Source: Vibrio neptunius (GTDB taxonomy: Bacteria > Pseudomonadota > Gammaproteobacteria > Enterobacterales > Vibrionaceae). From it: a stretch of 64,000 nt of DNA. The stretch spans positions 868,001 through 932,000 of the forward strand of contig CP079860.1 of assembly GCA_019339365.1 (NCBI GenBank). Direction: 5' to 3'. This document shows positions 27,164 to 37,100 of the stretch, piece after piece; position 1 is the stretch's first letter, and each line of letters starts with the position of its first letter. Under the pieces are notes generated by a model. That model did not search any database. It saw only the letters and a list, made by a program, of their open reading frames with translations, and was not told the origin of the DNA. Both the position numbers and the translations under genes were made by a program.

Positions 27164-29332
27164 CTATTCTCCCACTTGCTGTTGCCAAAGTTTTGCGTAT
27201 AAGCCTTGCTGGGCAATCAATTCATCGTGTGTGCCGCTTTCGGTCACTTTGCCTTTATCGAGCACAAGAATGTTATCGGCATGACGAATGGTGTTAAGTC
27301 GATGGGCAATGCTGATCACGGTTCGCCCGCGGCAAATGTCATCCATATTGCTCATGATGGCGGCTTCAGAGTGATAGTCGAGTGCAGACGTCGCTTCGTC
27401 GAGCAATAAGATCCTCGGGTCCACCAATAGGGCTCTTGCTAAAGCAATGCGCTGCCGTTGGCCACCAGACAGGGAGGCACCTTTCTCGCCCACAGGCTGG
27501 TTAAAACCGTGAGGCAGCCCTTCAATAAACTCTAACGCCCCCGCTAGTTGTGCGGCATGGCGAACTTCTTCGTCGCTGGCTTGCGGTTGACACAAACGAA
27601 TGTTGTCCGCCACGCTGCCGGAAAAGAGGATGCTTTCTTGCAATACCACGCTCATGTTGCGACGCAGAGAAACCGGGTCGGCAATCGCTAGATCCATCCC
27701 ATCGACCAACACTTGTCCATGTTGAGGAACGTATAAGCGCTGTAGTAAACGCGTAAGCGTGCTTTTTCCTGAACCTGAAGGGCCTGTAACGCCAATAAAT
27801 TGCCCAGGCTTAATCTTGAGGGACAAATTGGCGAGCACTTCTGGTGCATCCTCGTGATAACGAAAACGAATGTTACTAAATTCAATGCCGCCCTCAAGCT
27901 CGGGCACTGAGGCTAAACCTTGTTTACTGTTCTCTCTGGGTTCATCGAGAATATCGCCCACGCGTCTTAACGCGATGAGCGTATGCTGAAAATCTTGCCA
28001 AATTTGCGCCAGTCTCAAGACCGGCTGCGTGACATGGCCAGCGAGCATGTTGAAGGCCACTAATTGACCGGGTGTAATTTCCCCCTTGAGCACTGCGTTC
28101 ACGCCCCACCAAAGCAGTAATGCCGCGGTGAGCTTCTGCACCAGAGCGATCGCTTGCCCTGCAACCAGACCGGATTTTTGCGCGTCAAAGCTTCGGTTTA
28201 ATTGTTGGCTAAGAATACGTTTCCACTGGTCGAGAAAGCGGTGTTCTGTCGCTGTGGTCTTGATGGTTTCAATGCCAGAGATGGCCTCGGTCAAAAATGT
28301 GGTGGTATTGGCGTCGGACTCATATTCAGATTCGACTTTTTTGCGGATCAGCGGCCCCGCGATTAGCCACAGCACAAAGTAAACCACCAACGAGCCAATC
28401 ACCAACCAAGTGAGCGTGCTGGCGTAATGAAACATCACGGCGAGGAACACGGTGACAAAAATCAGATCGAGTAACAGCATCAATGTCGACCCTGTCAGAA
28501 ACTGGCGGATTTGTGCCATTTCACGTACTCGAGCAATGATCTGTCCGGTTTGACGTTGCTTGAAATAGGTCAATGGCAAACCGACTAAGTGACGATATAG
28601 CCGGCCTGAAAGCTCCGCGTTGACTTGGCTAGCAAGGTGGCCAAACACTGTATTTCGTAAATAACTGTATGCTGGTTCGGCAATGGCCAAGGCCAACATG
28701 GCAAGAGCCAGCACGTGCAAGCTGGATAAGCTGCGTCCAACCAGCACCTTATCAATGACATTCTCAAACAACATTGGGCTAACGAGGGCAAACACCTGTA
28801 GTGCGATGGCGTAAAAAAACACATCACGCAGTTGGCTTTTTTGCCGAAGAATCGATGGGGCAAACCAGCTTAAGCCAAACTTTACCTCTTTGCTGCTTAA
28901 CTGCTCATCGGCAAGCAGCATGACTTTATGTTTACCCTGAGAGCGGGTTGTCGCAATAGGTTGCGTTTGCAACTGTTGTGTTTGAGGGTCATAAAGCGAG
29001 CATGCCCCCTCGCTGATCTGAGTCATGACCTTCCAGCCATGGTCATCTTCGATAAGCGCAGGGAGAGGGAGTGTGTCGAGCGCGGGTGGGCGCAGCGTTG
29101 TGATTTGGCTTTTGAGGCCCAGATAGTCGGCAGCTTCTCTCATCTCCATGTCACTTAGGTGGGCATGATTTAAACCTAACGCATGCTTAAGCTGTGAGCT
29201 GGAGTATTGCTTGTGGAATTGTTGGCCTGCATAAACCACCGCCTCAACACCCCAGTTATTACGTGGATTTGCTTGCGGTCGATCGTGCTCTGTGGCGTTG
29301 CTATTGTCGTGGGCAGATAAAGTGACGGTCAT
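27164..29332 (-). CDS. rtxE: MARTX type I secretion ATPase RtxE
   Basis: A 722-residue ABC exporter. The N-terminal about 130 residues are a C39-peptidase-like domain with no catalytic Cys, as usual for RTX exporters, where it holds the substrate. Six membrane helices follow, then an ATPase: Walker A GPSGSGKSTL, signature LSGGQRQRIALARAL, Walker B ILLLDEATSALD. In MARTX loci two ATPases, RtxB and RtxE, form the inner-membrane pump with RtxD and TolC to secrete RtxA. It follows rtxD by two bases as the last gene of the divergent operon. Confidence 0.95.
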   Translation of the reverse strand: MTVTLSAHDNSNATEHDRPQANPRNNWGVEAVVYAGQQFHKQYSSSQLKHALGLNHAHLSDMEMREAADYLGLKSQITTLRPPALDTLPLPALIEDDHGWKVMTQISEGACSLYDPQTQQLQTQPIATTRSQGKHKVMLLADEQLSSKEVKFGLSWFAPSILRQKSQLRDVFFYAIALQVFALVSPMLFENVIDKVLVGRSLSSLHVLALAMLALAIAEPAYSYLRNTVFGHLASQVNAELSGRLYRHLVGLPLTYFKQRQTGQIIARVREMAQIRQFLTGSTLMLLLDLIFVTVFLAVMFHYASTLTWLVIGSLVVYFVLWLIAGPLIRKKVESEYESDANTTTFLTEAISGIETIKTTATEHRFLDQWKRILSQQLNRSFDAQKSGLVAGQAIALVQKLTAALLLWWGVNAVLKGEITPGQLVAFNMLAGHVTQPVLRLAQIWQDFQHTLIALRRVGDILDEPRENSKQGLASVPELEGGIEFSNIRFRYHEDAPEVLANLSLKIKPGQFIGVTGPSGSGKSTLTRLLQRLYVPQHGQVLVDGMDLAIADPVSLRRNMSVVLQESILFSGSVADNIRLCQPQASDEEVRHAAQLAGALEFIEGLPHGFNQPVGEKGASLSGGQRQRIALARALLVDPRILLLDEATSALDYHSEAAIMSNMDDICRGRTVISIAHRLNTIRHADNILVLDKGKVTESGTHDELIAQQGLYAKLWQQQVGE

Positions 29333-29334
29333 CG

Positions 29335-30696
29335 CTATCGCTCTCTCAGCGCTTCAGCTTGATATTCTCTAATGGGGCTGAGTAGGTAGTCGATCACTCG
29401 TCGCTTATCGGTTTTTATCTCAGCAACCACAGACATGCCTGGGGTGAGCTCAACGGTTTGCCCATCAATAACAATATTGTTTTTCTTGAGTTGTACTTGA
29501 GCCGGAAAAACCAGCCCCTGCTGTTCGTCGGTGGTGGAATCTCGAGATATGCTCAGCAGTTCCGCCTCTATGGTGCCGTAGCGGGTATAGGGAAAGGCGT
29601 CCACTTTGACGGTGACGGATTGACCTGGATAGACAAACCCCACGTCTTTGTTGAGAATCTGTACTTCTGCAATCTGCACGCTGTTGTCCGGCACTATAAT
29701 CATCAAATTTTGCGCAGGTTGTAGCACCGCCCCAAGAGTATAGACGCTGAGTTGTTGCACTGTGCCATCGACAGGAGAGCGAATGAGTTCCAACTGCTCG
29801 CGCTCACGCACTTTAGACAGTTCTTGATTTAACGAAGCCAGTTGTAATTTAGCTTGGCGGCGCTTTTCAAGCCACTCGCGTTGTTTCTGCGCTTTGAAGC
29901 TGGTTTGGCGCTCTTCTAGGCTCTCATACTGAGATTGTAGTATTTGCAGTTGTGCTTGTTGCTGAGCGACTTGACGCTGTACTTCCAGCAGCTCTTTTTC
30001 TTGCTCCAGATACTCGACATGGCCAATCACCTTGACTTGATTGAGCCTTTTACGCGCCTCAAGACGTTGACTGATGTTGTCGGTGAGCTGAATGAGCGCA
30101 TTGATATCGCTTTGTCGCGCTGCTTGAGAGGTAAGGTTGACCTTCATTTCTGCGTGAATGCTGGCCAAAGTGGCCTCAAATTCTCGTTTCTCGCTGAGAT
30201 AGTTTTCTCTGATCAGTGCTTGTTGTTGTGCTGGCAAGGCTTTGAACATCGGGGCCTCAATCAGAGGTTGCTCGTTGATCAAAGTGCGGTAACGAATCAG
30301 TTCATTGGTTTGAAATTCCGATTGAGTGAGCAAACGCATGATGTCTTGATTCACCCCAAGCGTATCTAAGGTCAAGAGTGGCGACCCTTTTTCGACGCGC
30401 TGACCATCTCTGACATGGATGTTCATGACGCGGCTTTGTTCATAAGCTTGGATAACCTGAGAGCGCCCCGAGACGACAAACCGACCTGTGGCGGTGGCTT
30501 GTACATCCAATTTCCCCCAATAGGCCCAAAGCAATGTAGCGAGTACACCGAGGCTTAATGTGATGGCCGTTAGCCGTGCAAAGGGTGACGGTGGCTTTTG
30601 CGCTAAAGCAAGATGCGCAGGCAAAAACTCATAATGGTGTCCGAGACTTTGACGAGGCTGACCTATAGCCAAGAAACGCTTGATGATATGGGTCAT
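29335..30696 (-). CDS. rtxD: MARTX type I secretion adaptor RtxD (HlyD family)
   Basis: About 453 residues. One N-terminal membrane helix (LTAITLSLGVLATLLWAYW) is followed by a long periplasmic coiled-coil hairpin rich in Gln/Glu/Leu, and by a C-terminal beta-barrel region with SPVDGTVQQLSVYTLGAVLQ and ELTPGMSVVAEIKT, the HlyD signature. It links the ABC pump to TolC. I choose ATG 30696, which overlaps the rtxB stop as ATGA; the longer frame starting at 30738 lies inside rtxB. Confidence 0.95.
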   Translation of the reverse strand: MTHIIKRFLAIGQPRQSLGHHYEFLPAHLALAQKPPSPFARLTAITLSLGVLATLLWAYWGKLDVQATATGRFVVSGRSQVIQAYEQSRVMNIHVRDGQRVEKGSPLLTLDTLGVNQDIMRLLTQSEFQTNELIRYRTLINEQPLIEAPMFKALPAQQQALIRENYLSEKREFEATLASIHAEMKVNLTSQAARQSDINALIQLTDNISQRLEARKRLNQVKVIGHVEYLEQEKELLEVQRQVAQQQAQLQILQSQYESLEERQTSFKAQKQREWLEKRRQAKLQLASLNQELSKVREREQLELIRSPVDGTVQQLSVYTLGAVLQPAQNLMIIVPDNSVQIAEVQILNKDVGFVYPGQSVTVKVDAFPYTRYGTIEAELLSISRDSTTDEQQGLVFPAQVQLKKNNIVIDGQTVELTPGMSVVAEIKTDKRRVIDYLLSPIREYQAEALRER

Positions 30697-32797
30697 GCCG
30701 TGGTGTCCTCTTGTTTGAGCTCTTGCTGAAGCTGCCATAACTGTTTGTATTGTTTGCCGTGGGTTAGCAGTTGTTGATGCGAGCCTTGCTCAACAATCGC
30801 GCCTTGGTGAAGCACAATGATGCGATCACAATCCCGAACGGTCGATAAGCGATGCGCGATGGTGATCACGGTGCGTCCTTGGGCGATGTTGGCCATGTTG
30901 GACTGAATTAACGCCTGTGATTCATCGTCTAAAGCACTGGTGGCTTCATCCAGAATCAAGACCGTTGGATCTGACAACAGTGTTCGTGCAATGGCAAGTC
31001 GTTGTCTTTGGCCTCCAGATAGCGATTGTCCGCCTTCGGCTAGAACGGTGTCGTAGCCCAACGGTAATCTGAGGATAAATTCATGTGCGCCAGAGAGCTT
31101 TGCCGCTTCAATAATGTCTTCTAAGCGGGCATCGGGTTTAGATTGGGCGATGTTGTCACTTACGCTTTTGTTGAATAAGAAATTGTCCTGTAGTACCACC
31201 CCCACTTGCTGTCTCAAGTGTTGAATGTGGAGGTGATTGAGTGGGATGCCATCAATCGTGATGGTGCCTTGTTCTGGGCTATAAAGTCGCAACAATAAGC
31301 GGGCTAAAGTACTTTTCCCTGAACCAGAGGTGCCGACGACGCCTAAGGTTTCCCCTGCTCGAATGTCCAGCGACAAGTTGTTGATGGTGGGGGGAATATC
31401 TGGCTGGTAGCGAAAGGTGATATTGTTAAAAGAGACCGCGCCTTGCAGTGTAACTTGGTCACTGCCAGTGTGTTGTTCTACTGGCAGGTTGAGCATATCC
31501 GCCAGTTTTTCTACGGCGACACGAGTTTGAATAAATTGCCCCCACAAGTCGACCAGGCGCGCTAGAGGTTGTGCGATGTGGTTGGTCATCATATTGAAAG
31601 CGATCAATTGACCAATCGTCATTTCAAGAGAGAGAACTTCGGTCGCTCCCAGCCATAAAATGGCGACACTCGTGATTTTTTGCAGTAACTGAACAGCGTG
31701 ATTGGAGCGGTTATTGAGTTGTTGAACATCGTAACCCGTTGAAACCATTTTTTCGGTTTGTTCATCCCAGCGGCGTATAAATCGCGGTTCAACCGCCAAA
31801 CTTTTCAACGTTTCACTACCGGCGACGGTTTCGGTCAGAAAGGATGTATTAGCGGCGGCATGTGAAAACTGTTTTTCAACCGCAGCCTGCATTCGTGGTG
31901 TTAGCCACCAAGCAAGAAGGGCGTAACAGGGTATGGTGGCGATGAAAAGCCAAGTGAGGGGCCCGGAAAGTACGCTCATGACAAATAGGAAGACGAACAT
32001 AAACAGCACTTCGACCGTAAGTGTAAACATGGAGCCAGTCAAAAACTCACGTACGGTGTCGAGCTCCCGTACGCGTGTCACAATGGCGCCAACTTGGCGA
32101 GATTTGAAAAACATCAATGGTAGGCCAAACAGATGCTTCACCAACTTTAGCCCGAGTTGTATATCAATCCGATTGGCGGTGTGGGCATATTGATATTCAC
32201 GTAAACCGCGAAGGACCACTTCGAGCACACCGGTAACGACGAGGCCAAATACCAACACATCCAGCGTTGACCATGCTTGGTGAACCAATACTTTGTCCAT
32301 CACCACTTGGAAAAAAGAGGAGAAATCAGGGCGAGGATCTGCAGGACAAAAGAGAACAACAGGATCTCACTCAAGACTCGTTTATGCTGCAGAAATTCGG
32401 GGATGAACCAAGTGATGTCAAATCGTGATTGCGCTTGTTTTACTTCGAGAGACTTTTTGTTCCAAGCTGAATTCAGTTCTTGATATGAAACTATATCCGG
32501 ATTTTCTTTATTAGGCCTTTGTATTAAACATTTGTCTTTATTAGATTTTGCTAAAATAAATGGTGTGTCTTGTGAATCAAATAAAATAGCAGGGGTTTTA
32601 ATTTTGTCTATGCTTTTAAATGGTAAATGTTTTTTAGTTATTCTTACGTCGTTTTCTTTTTGTATTTTTTTTAGTTCTTCTTTGTAATTTTTAGCATTTA
32701 TTAAATTAGCATTTTCTTTTAATAGTTCTCTATTGCCGCTGATGATACTTAAATAAAAGTGGATGCATATCAGCGTCAACCCTTCATTATTTGACAT
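30693..32797 (-). CDS. rtxB: MARTX type I secretion ATPase RtxB (one frameshift)
   Basis: An HlyB-like ABC exporter of about 701 residues. An N-terminal C39-like domain (about 1-130) leads into membrane helices from FLQHKRVLSEILLFSFVLQ; the ATPase has GTSGSGKSTLARLLLRLY, LSGGQRQRLAIARTL and VLILDEATSALD. The frame breaks in the A6 run at 32311-32316 (T6 on the coding strand); one added base restores SPLFFQVVMDKVLV, which is the conserved first-helix region, so the break is probably a sequencing error. It is the first gene of rtxBDE, divergent from rtxHCA. Its N-terminal third is notably AT-rich. Confidence 0.92.
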
Positions 32798-33235
32798 AAT
32801 TAAATTACTTAGCCGATGTTATTTTCAGCGTCTTGAAAGGAGCTGAATCCTATCACCGCTTGTTAACACGATCAATCACCATTTGTGGATGGTTTACCCG
32901 CCAATAGGCTGGTATTGTCTATTTATTGTACTAATTCAATTTGTAATAATGATGAGTGTCTCATTATTGAGTAACTGATGTGATTGTTACATTGATATGG
33001 TATTGAGTGAATAATGGACAAAAAAGAAAAGAGTTTTTACTCTAATTTAGTTTATTTAAGTCTATTGATGGCCCATGTTTTCCGATGTAATATTTCGGCA
33101 CAAAATAACATTACAATAATTATCTATGGCTGAATTTTTATATTTTGCCTTTTAATTTAGCTTTCAGACTGAAAGCCATCTCATTTAAGGATGAGGGGCT
33201 TTTACTGCGTCTATTAAAATAAATCGGGGAAATTT
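32798..33235. promoter_or_regulatory. Divergent rtxBDE / rtxHCA promoter region
   Basis: This 438-base AT-rich interval separates the two MARTX operons and must contain both promoters. In vibrios this region is silenced by H-NS and relieved by HlyU; the AT content fits H-NS binding, but I cannot point to a specific HlyU site. No gene is seen in it. Confidence 0.6.
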
Positions 33236-33595
33236 ATGACTGAGAAGTTTGTTCAAACAGTATCTAGTGTTAACTACAATAAAGGTGTTTTTTCTCTTTA
33301 TTTCGTAGGTCAGGATCAAAACAATATGGCGAATGGCGTAATGGCTGAAAGCGATAATGATCTTGAACTTAAGCAAGTTGTCCATATGCCTGCCTCTGGA
33401 TTTATGTACATGGTCTCGATGATTAAGAACATGTTAGAAGATCCAAGAATGGAAGCTGAATTTGACAAGCTAGTGGCAGCCGGTTTTCTGCCAGCAGGTG
33501 ATGCTGAGGTAAACCAGGCGGAAGAATCACCAGCGGAACCTCTCGTGGAAGAGAAAGCCGCTCCGAAAAAACGCACTTCCCGAGCAAAGAAATAA
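33236..33595 (+). CDS. rtxH: Conserved MARTX-locus protein upstream of rtxC
   Basis: A 119-residue protein with FVQTVSSVNYNKGVFSLYFVGQ at the start and a Lys/Ala/Glu-rich tail (EEKAAPKKRTSRAKK). It matches in position and type the small conserved gene that precedes rtxC in vibrio MARTX loci, often called rtxH. Its role in toxin production is not established. It is followed by rtxC after 25 bases and lies in the same operon. Confidence 0.8.
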   Translation: MTEKFVQTVSSVNYNKGVFSLYFVGQDQNNMANGVMAESDNDLELKQVVHMPASGFMYMVSMIKNMLEDPRMEAEFDKLVAAGFLPAGDAEVNQAEESPAEPLVEEKAAPKKRTSRAKK

Positions 33596-33620
33596 CAGCA
33601 TATCGGTTGATATAGGGCAG

Positions 33621-34082
33621 ATGTCTATTAAACATCAACCAGCAAATCTCACATTAGCTCAAATCCAGCAGATGATAGGTGGTGTCATGCTGCTGAGTCA
33701 GCACTCGCCTCTTCATCGACGATATGTGGTTGCAGAGTGGCAACAGCGTATTATGCCTGCCTTTGAGCTAAACCAGTTTTGCTACTACGAAGATGAGCAT
33801 GGACGCCCAATTGCATTTTGTAATTGGGCGTTTGTCTCTGAGCAGATCCGAGATGAGCTGTTATCTGGAGTGCGCGAAATATCTCCATCCGACTGGCGTT
33901 CTGGCCAGCATATCTACATTCCAGAGATGATTGCTCCATTCGGGCATGGTCGTGAAGTCGTTAACGATCTTCGTCGCCGTGTATTTTTACCGTGGAAGGG
34001 GCAGAAAGTCTGCACTGTCCGCGGCAAAGTGGATGCTCAAAATGACCGCTGTATCAGAAAGGTACAGTGGTTTTCTATTTAA
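33621..34082 (+). CDS. rtxC: RtxC acyltransferase (HlyC family)
   Basis: A 153-residue toxin-activating lysine acyltransferase. HSPLHRRYVVAEWQQRIMPA contains the conserved His, and IPEMIAPFGHGREVVNDLR is the region of the conserved acidic/Gly-His segment. HlyC proteins use acyl-ACP to acylate RTX toxins. In MARTX loci rtxC is conserved, though acylation seems not to be essential for RtxA. rtxA starts 22 bases downstream. Confidence 0.94.
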   Translation: MSIKHQPANLTLAQIQQMIGGVMLLSQHSPLHRRYVVAEWQQRIMPAFELNQFCYYEDEHGRPIAFCNWAFVSEQIRDELLSGVREISPSDWRSGQHIYIPEMIAPFGHGREVVNDLRRRVFLPWKGQKVCTVRGKVDAQNDRCIRKVQWFSI

Positions 34083-34104
34083 CTCCTAAACAAGAGTTTG
34101 GCTT

Positions 34105-37100
34105 ATGGGAAAACCATTTTGGAGAAGTGTTGAATACTTCTTCACAGGGAACTATTCCGCCGATAATGGTAACAACGATATTGTTGCTATTGGGTTTGGT
34201 GGAGAAATCCATGCCTACGGTGGTGATGATCACGTCACCGTCGGATCGATTGGTGCAACGGTTCATACCGGCAGCGGCAACGATACAGTCGTAGGTGGTT
34301 CGGCATATCTAAGAGTGGAGGACTCCACTGGGCACCTTTCTGTAAAAGGCGCTGCAGGATATGCAGATATTAACAAAAGTGGCGATGGTAATGTTTCATT
34401 CGCTGGAGCTGCTGGCGGTGTATCGATTGACCATTTGGGTCATCACGGTGATGTCAGTTATGGTGGTGCCGCGGCTTACAATAGCGTTAAACGTAAAGGC
34501 CTGAGCGGCAACGTCACCTTTAAAGGCGCTGGTGGCTACAATGCCCTTTGGCATGAAACCAACCACGGTAACCTCTCTTTTGCTGGTGCAGGGGCGGGCA
34601 ATAAATTGGACCGTACTTGGTTTGACCAATATCAAGGCTCTCGAGGGGATGTGTCCTTTGATGGCGCTGGCGCTGCAAACAGCATTAGTTCTCGCGTTGA
34701 AACCGGAAACATCACTTTCCGTGGTGCAGGTGCTGATAACCATTTAGTCCGTAAAGGTAAAGTAGGTGACATTACCTTGCAAGGTGCGGGCGCATCAAAC
34801 CGTATTGAGCGTACGCGCCAAGCGGAAGATGTCTACCAACAAACACACGGTAACATTCTCTTTGAAGGTGTCGGTGGCTACAATAGTCTTTATTCCGATG
34901 TTGCACATGGTGATATCCATTTCTCTGGTGGTGGTGCTTATAACACCATTACACGGAAAGGCAGTGGCAGTAGCTTTGATGCTCAGGGTATGGAATATGC
35001 CAAAGCGGAAGACATCGTTCTCACCACGGCGAAAATGCATGGTTCATGGATTGGTAGCGGCACTCATACGGTGACCGCTGTAAAATCAGAGCGAGAGCCA
35101 AATACTTATCTTTTTGCTATCGCAGATGGTACTTACACTAAAATCAACAAAGTTCGTCTCTCTAACGATCCAAAAACGGGTAAACTCAAATACTATTCTG
35201 AAGCTTGGTACAAGCAAGGGAATCATTTATCTGGTCTTGCTCGCTCCGATGTGTCTTCTGCCGGTGGTTTTGAAGTCAACCCAATCAATGGTGGTTACAC
35301 CCTTTCTAATATTGCCGTTGAACATCAGCAATCGTTAACCGTTCATGCGATGGAGAAAGACCTGACTGAATATGAGTGGGTGACCTACGCCAATGGTGCA
35401 CTGATTGATGCAAAAGATGTGGTATTGTCAGATGCGAAAATGGGCGGTCACGCTATCTCGACCGATGGGACGAAAGTCGATGTTCAAGCGATTAAATCAA
35501 ACCGAAAACCAAACACTTATGTTTACGCCAAAGTACTTGGGCCATACACCAAAATTGTGGTGGTTGAACTGGCCAACGACGCCGAGACAGGTGTGCTTAA
35601 GTATCAAGCTCGCTCTTGGTACAAAGAAGGTGATCATACCGCAAACTTAGCGAACGAAGATATTTCGTCTGCGAACGGATACCACTCAATGGGTAAAGGC
35701 GGTTACTCACTCAGCGCTCTGAACTACAGCGTTAACGCGATAAGAAGCATGAGTGAAACTGTTGCAGATATCGACGAATACACCGATCAAACCTTGTTTA
35801 AGCCAGCGACCGATAGCGGTGAAAGCTCTGGTGATGTGCATTTCAGTGGTGCGGGTGGTGGTAACGTCATCAAGTCCAATGTGACGCGCGGCAATGTTTA
35901 CTTTAATGGTGGTGGTATCGCTAACGTCATCTTACACAGTTCGCAGTTCGGCAATACCGAATTCAACGGTGGTGGTGCGGCAAACGTGATCGTCAAAAGT
36001 GGCGAGGAAGGGGATCTCACCTTCCGAGGTGCGGGTTTGGCGAACGTGTTGGTACATCAAAGCAAGCAAGGCAAGATGGATGTTTATGCAGGTGGTGCGG
36101 TCAACGTATTGGTTCGTATCGGCGATGGTCAATACCTTGCGCATTTGCTGGCGTACGGCAATATCTCTGTGCACAAAGGGATTGGCAACAGCCGAGTCGC
36201 GATGCTGGGTGGTTATAACACCCATACCCAAATCGGTTCTGGCCACGGTTTGTGGTTAGCGGCGGGCGGCTTCAATGTGATGACGCAAGTCGGTAACGGT
36301 GAGGTAACATCCGTGCTTGCGGGTGGGGCGAACGTACTAACCAAAGTGGGTGAAGGTGAACTCACCGCAGGCATGTTGGGCGGTGCGAACGTGATGACTC
36401 ACATTAGTGGAGATGAACAAGCCTCAAACACCACCGCGGTAGCCCTAGGCGGTGCCAACATTCTGACCAAAAAAGGTAAAGGGGATACCCTTGCTGTGAT
36501 GGGGGGGCGCAAACGTACTGACTCATGTCGGTGATGGCTCAACAACCGGTGTGATGGTGGGTGGTGCGAACATCCTCACCAAAGTGGGTAATGGCGACAC
36601 GACAGGCATTATGCTTGGGGTTGGCAACGTTCTGACGCACGTTGGTGATGGTCAAACTCTTGGTGTGATGGGGGCGGCAGGCAACATTTTCACCAAAGTG
36701 GGCGATGGAACGTCTATTGCGGCTATGATTGGTGCGGGCAATATTTTCACCCATGTGGGCGAGGGGAATGCTTGGGCACTGATGGGTGGCCTAGGTAACG
36801 TCTTTACCAAAGTAGGCAACGGTGATGCGTTGGCATTAATGGTGGCAGAAGCTAACGTCTTCACGCACATTGGTGATGGCATGTCAGTGGCGCTGATGCT
36901 TGCCAAAGGCAACGTTGCGACCAAAGTGGGCAACGGCACCACACTCGCTGCAATGGTTGGGAACGCCAATATCTTTACTCACATCGGCAATGGCAGCACG
37001 TTTGCTGCGATGATTGGTCAAGCCAACGTCATGACCAAAGTCGGTAATGATCTGACAGCGGCGCTGATGGTCGGTAAAGCGAACATCTACACGCATGTCG

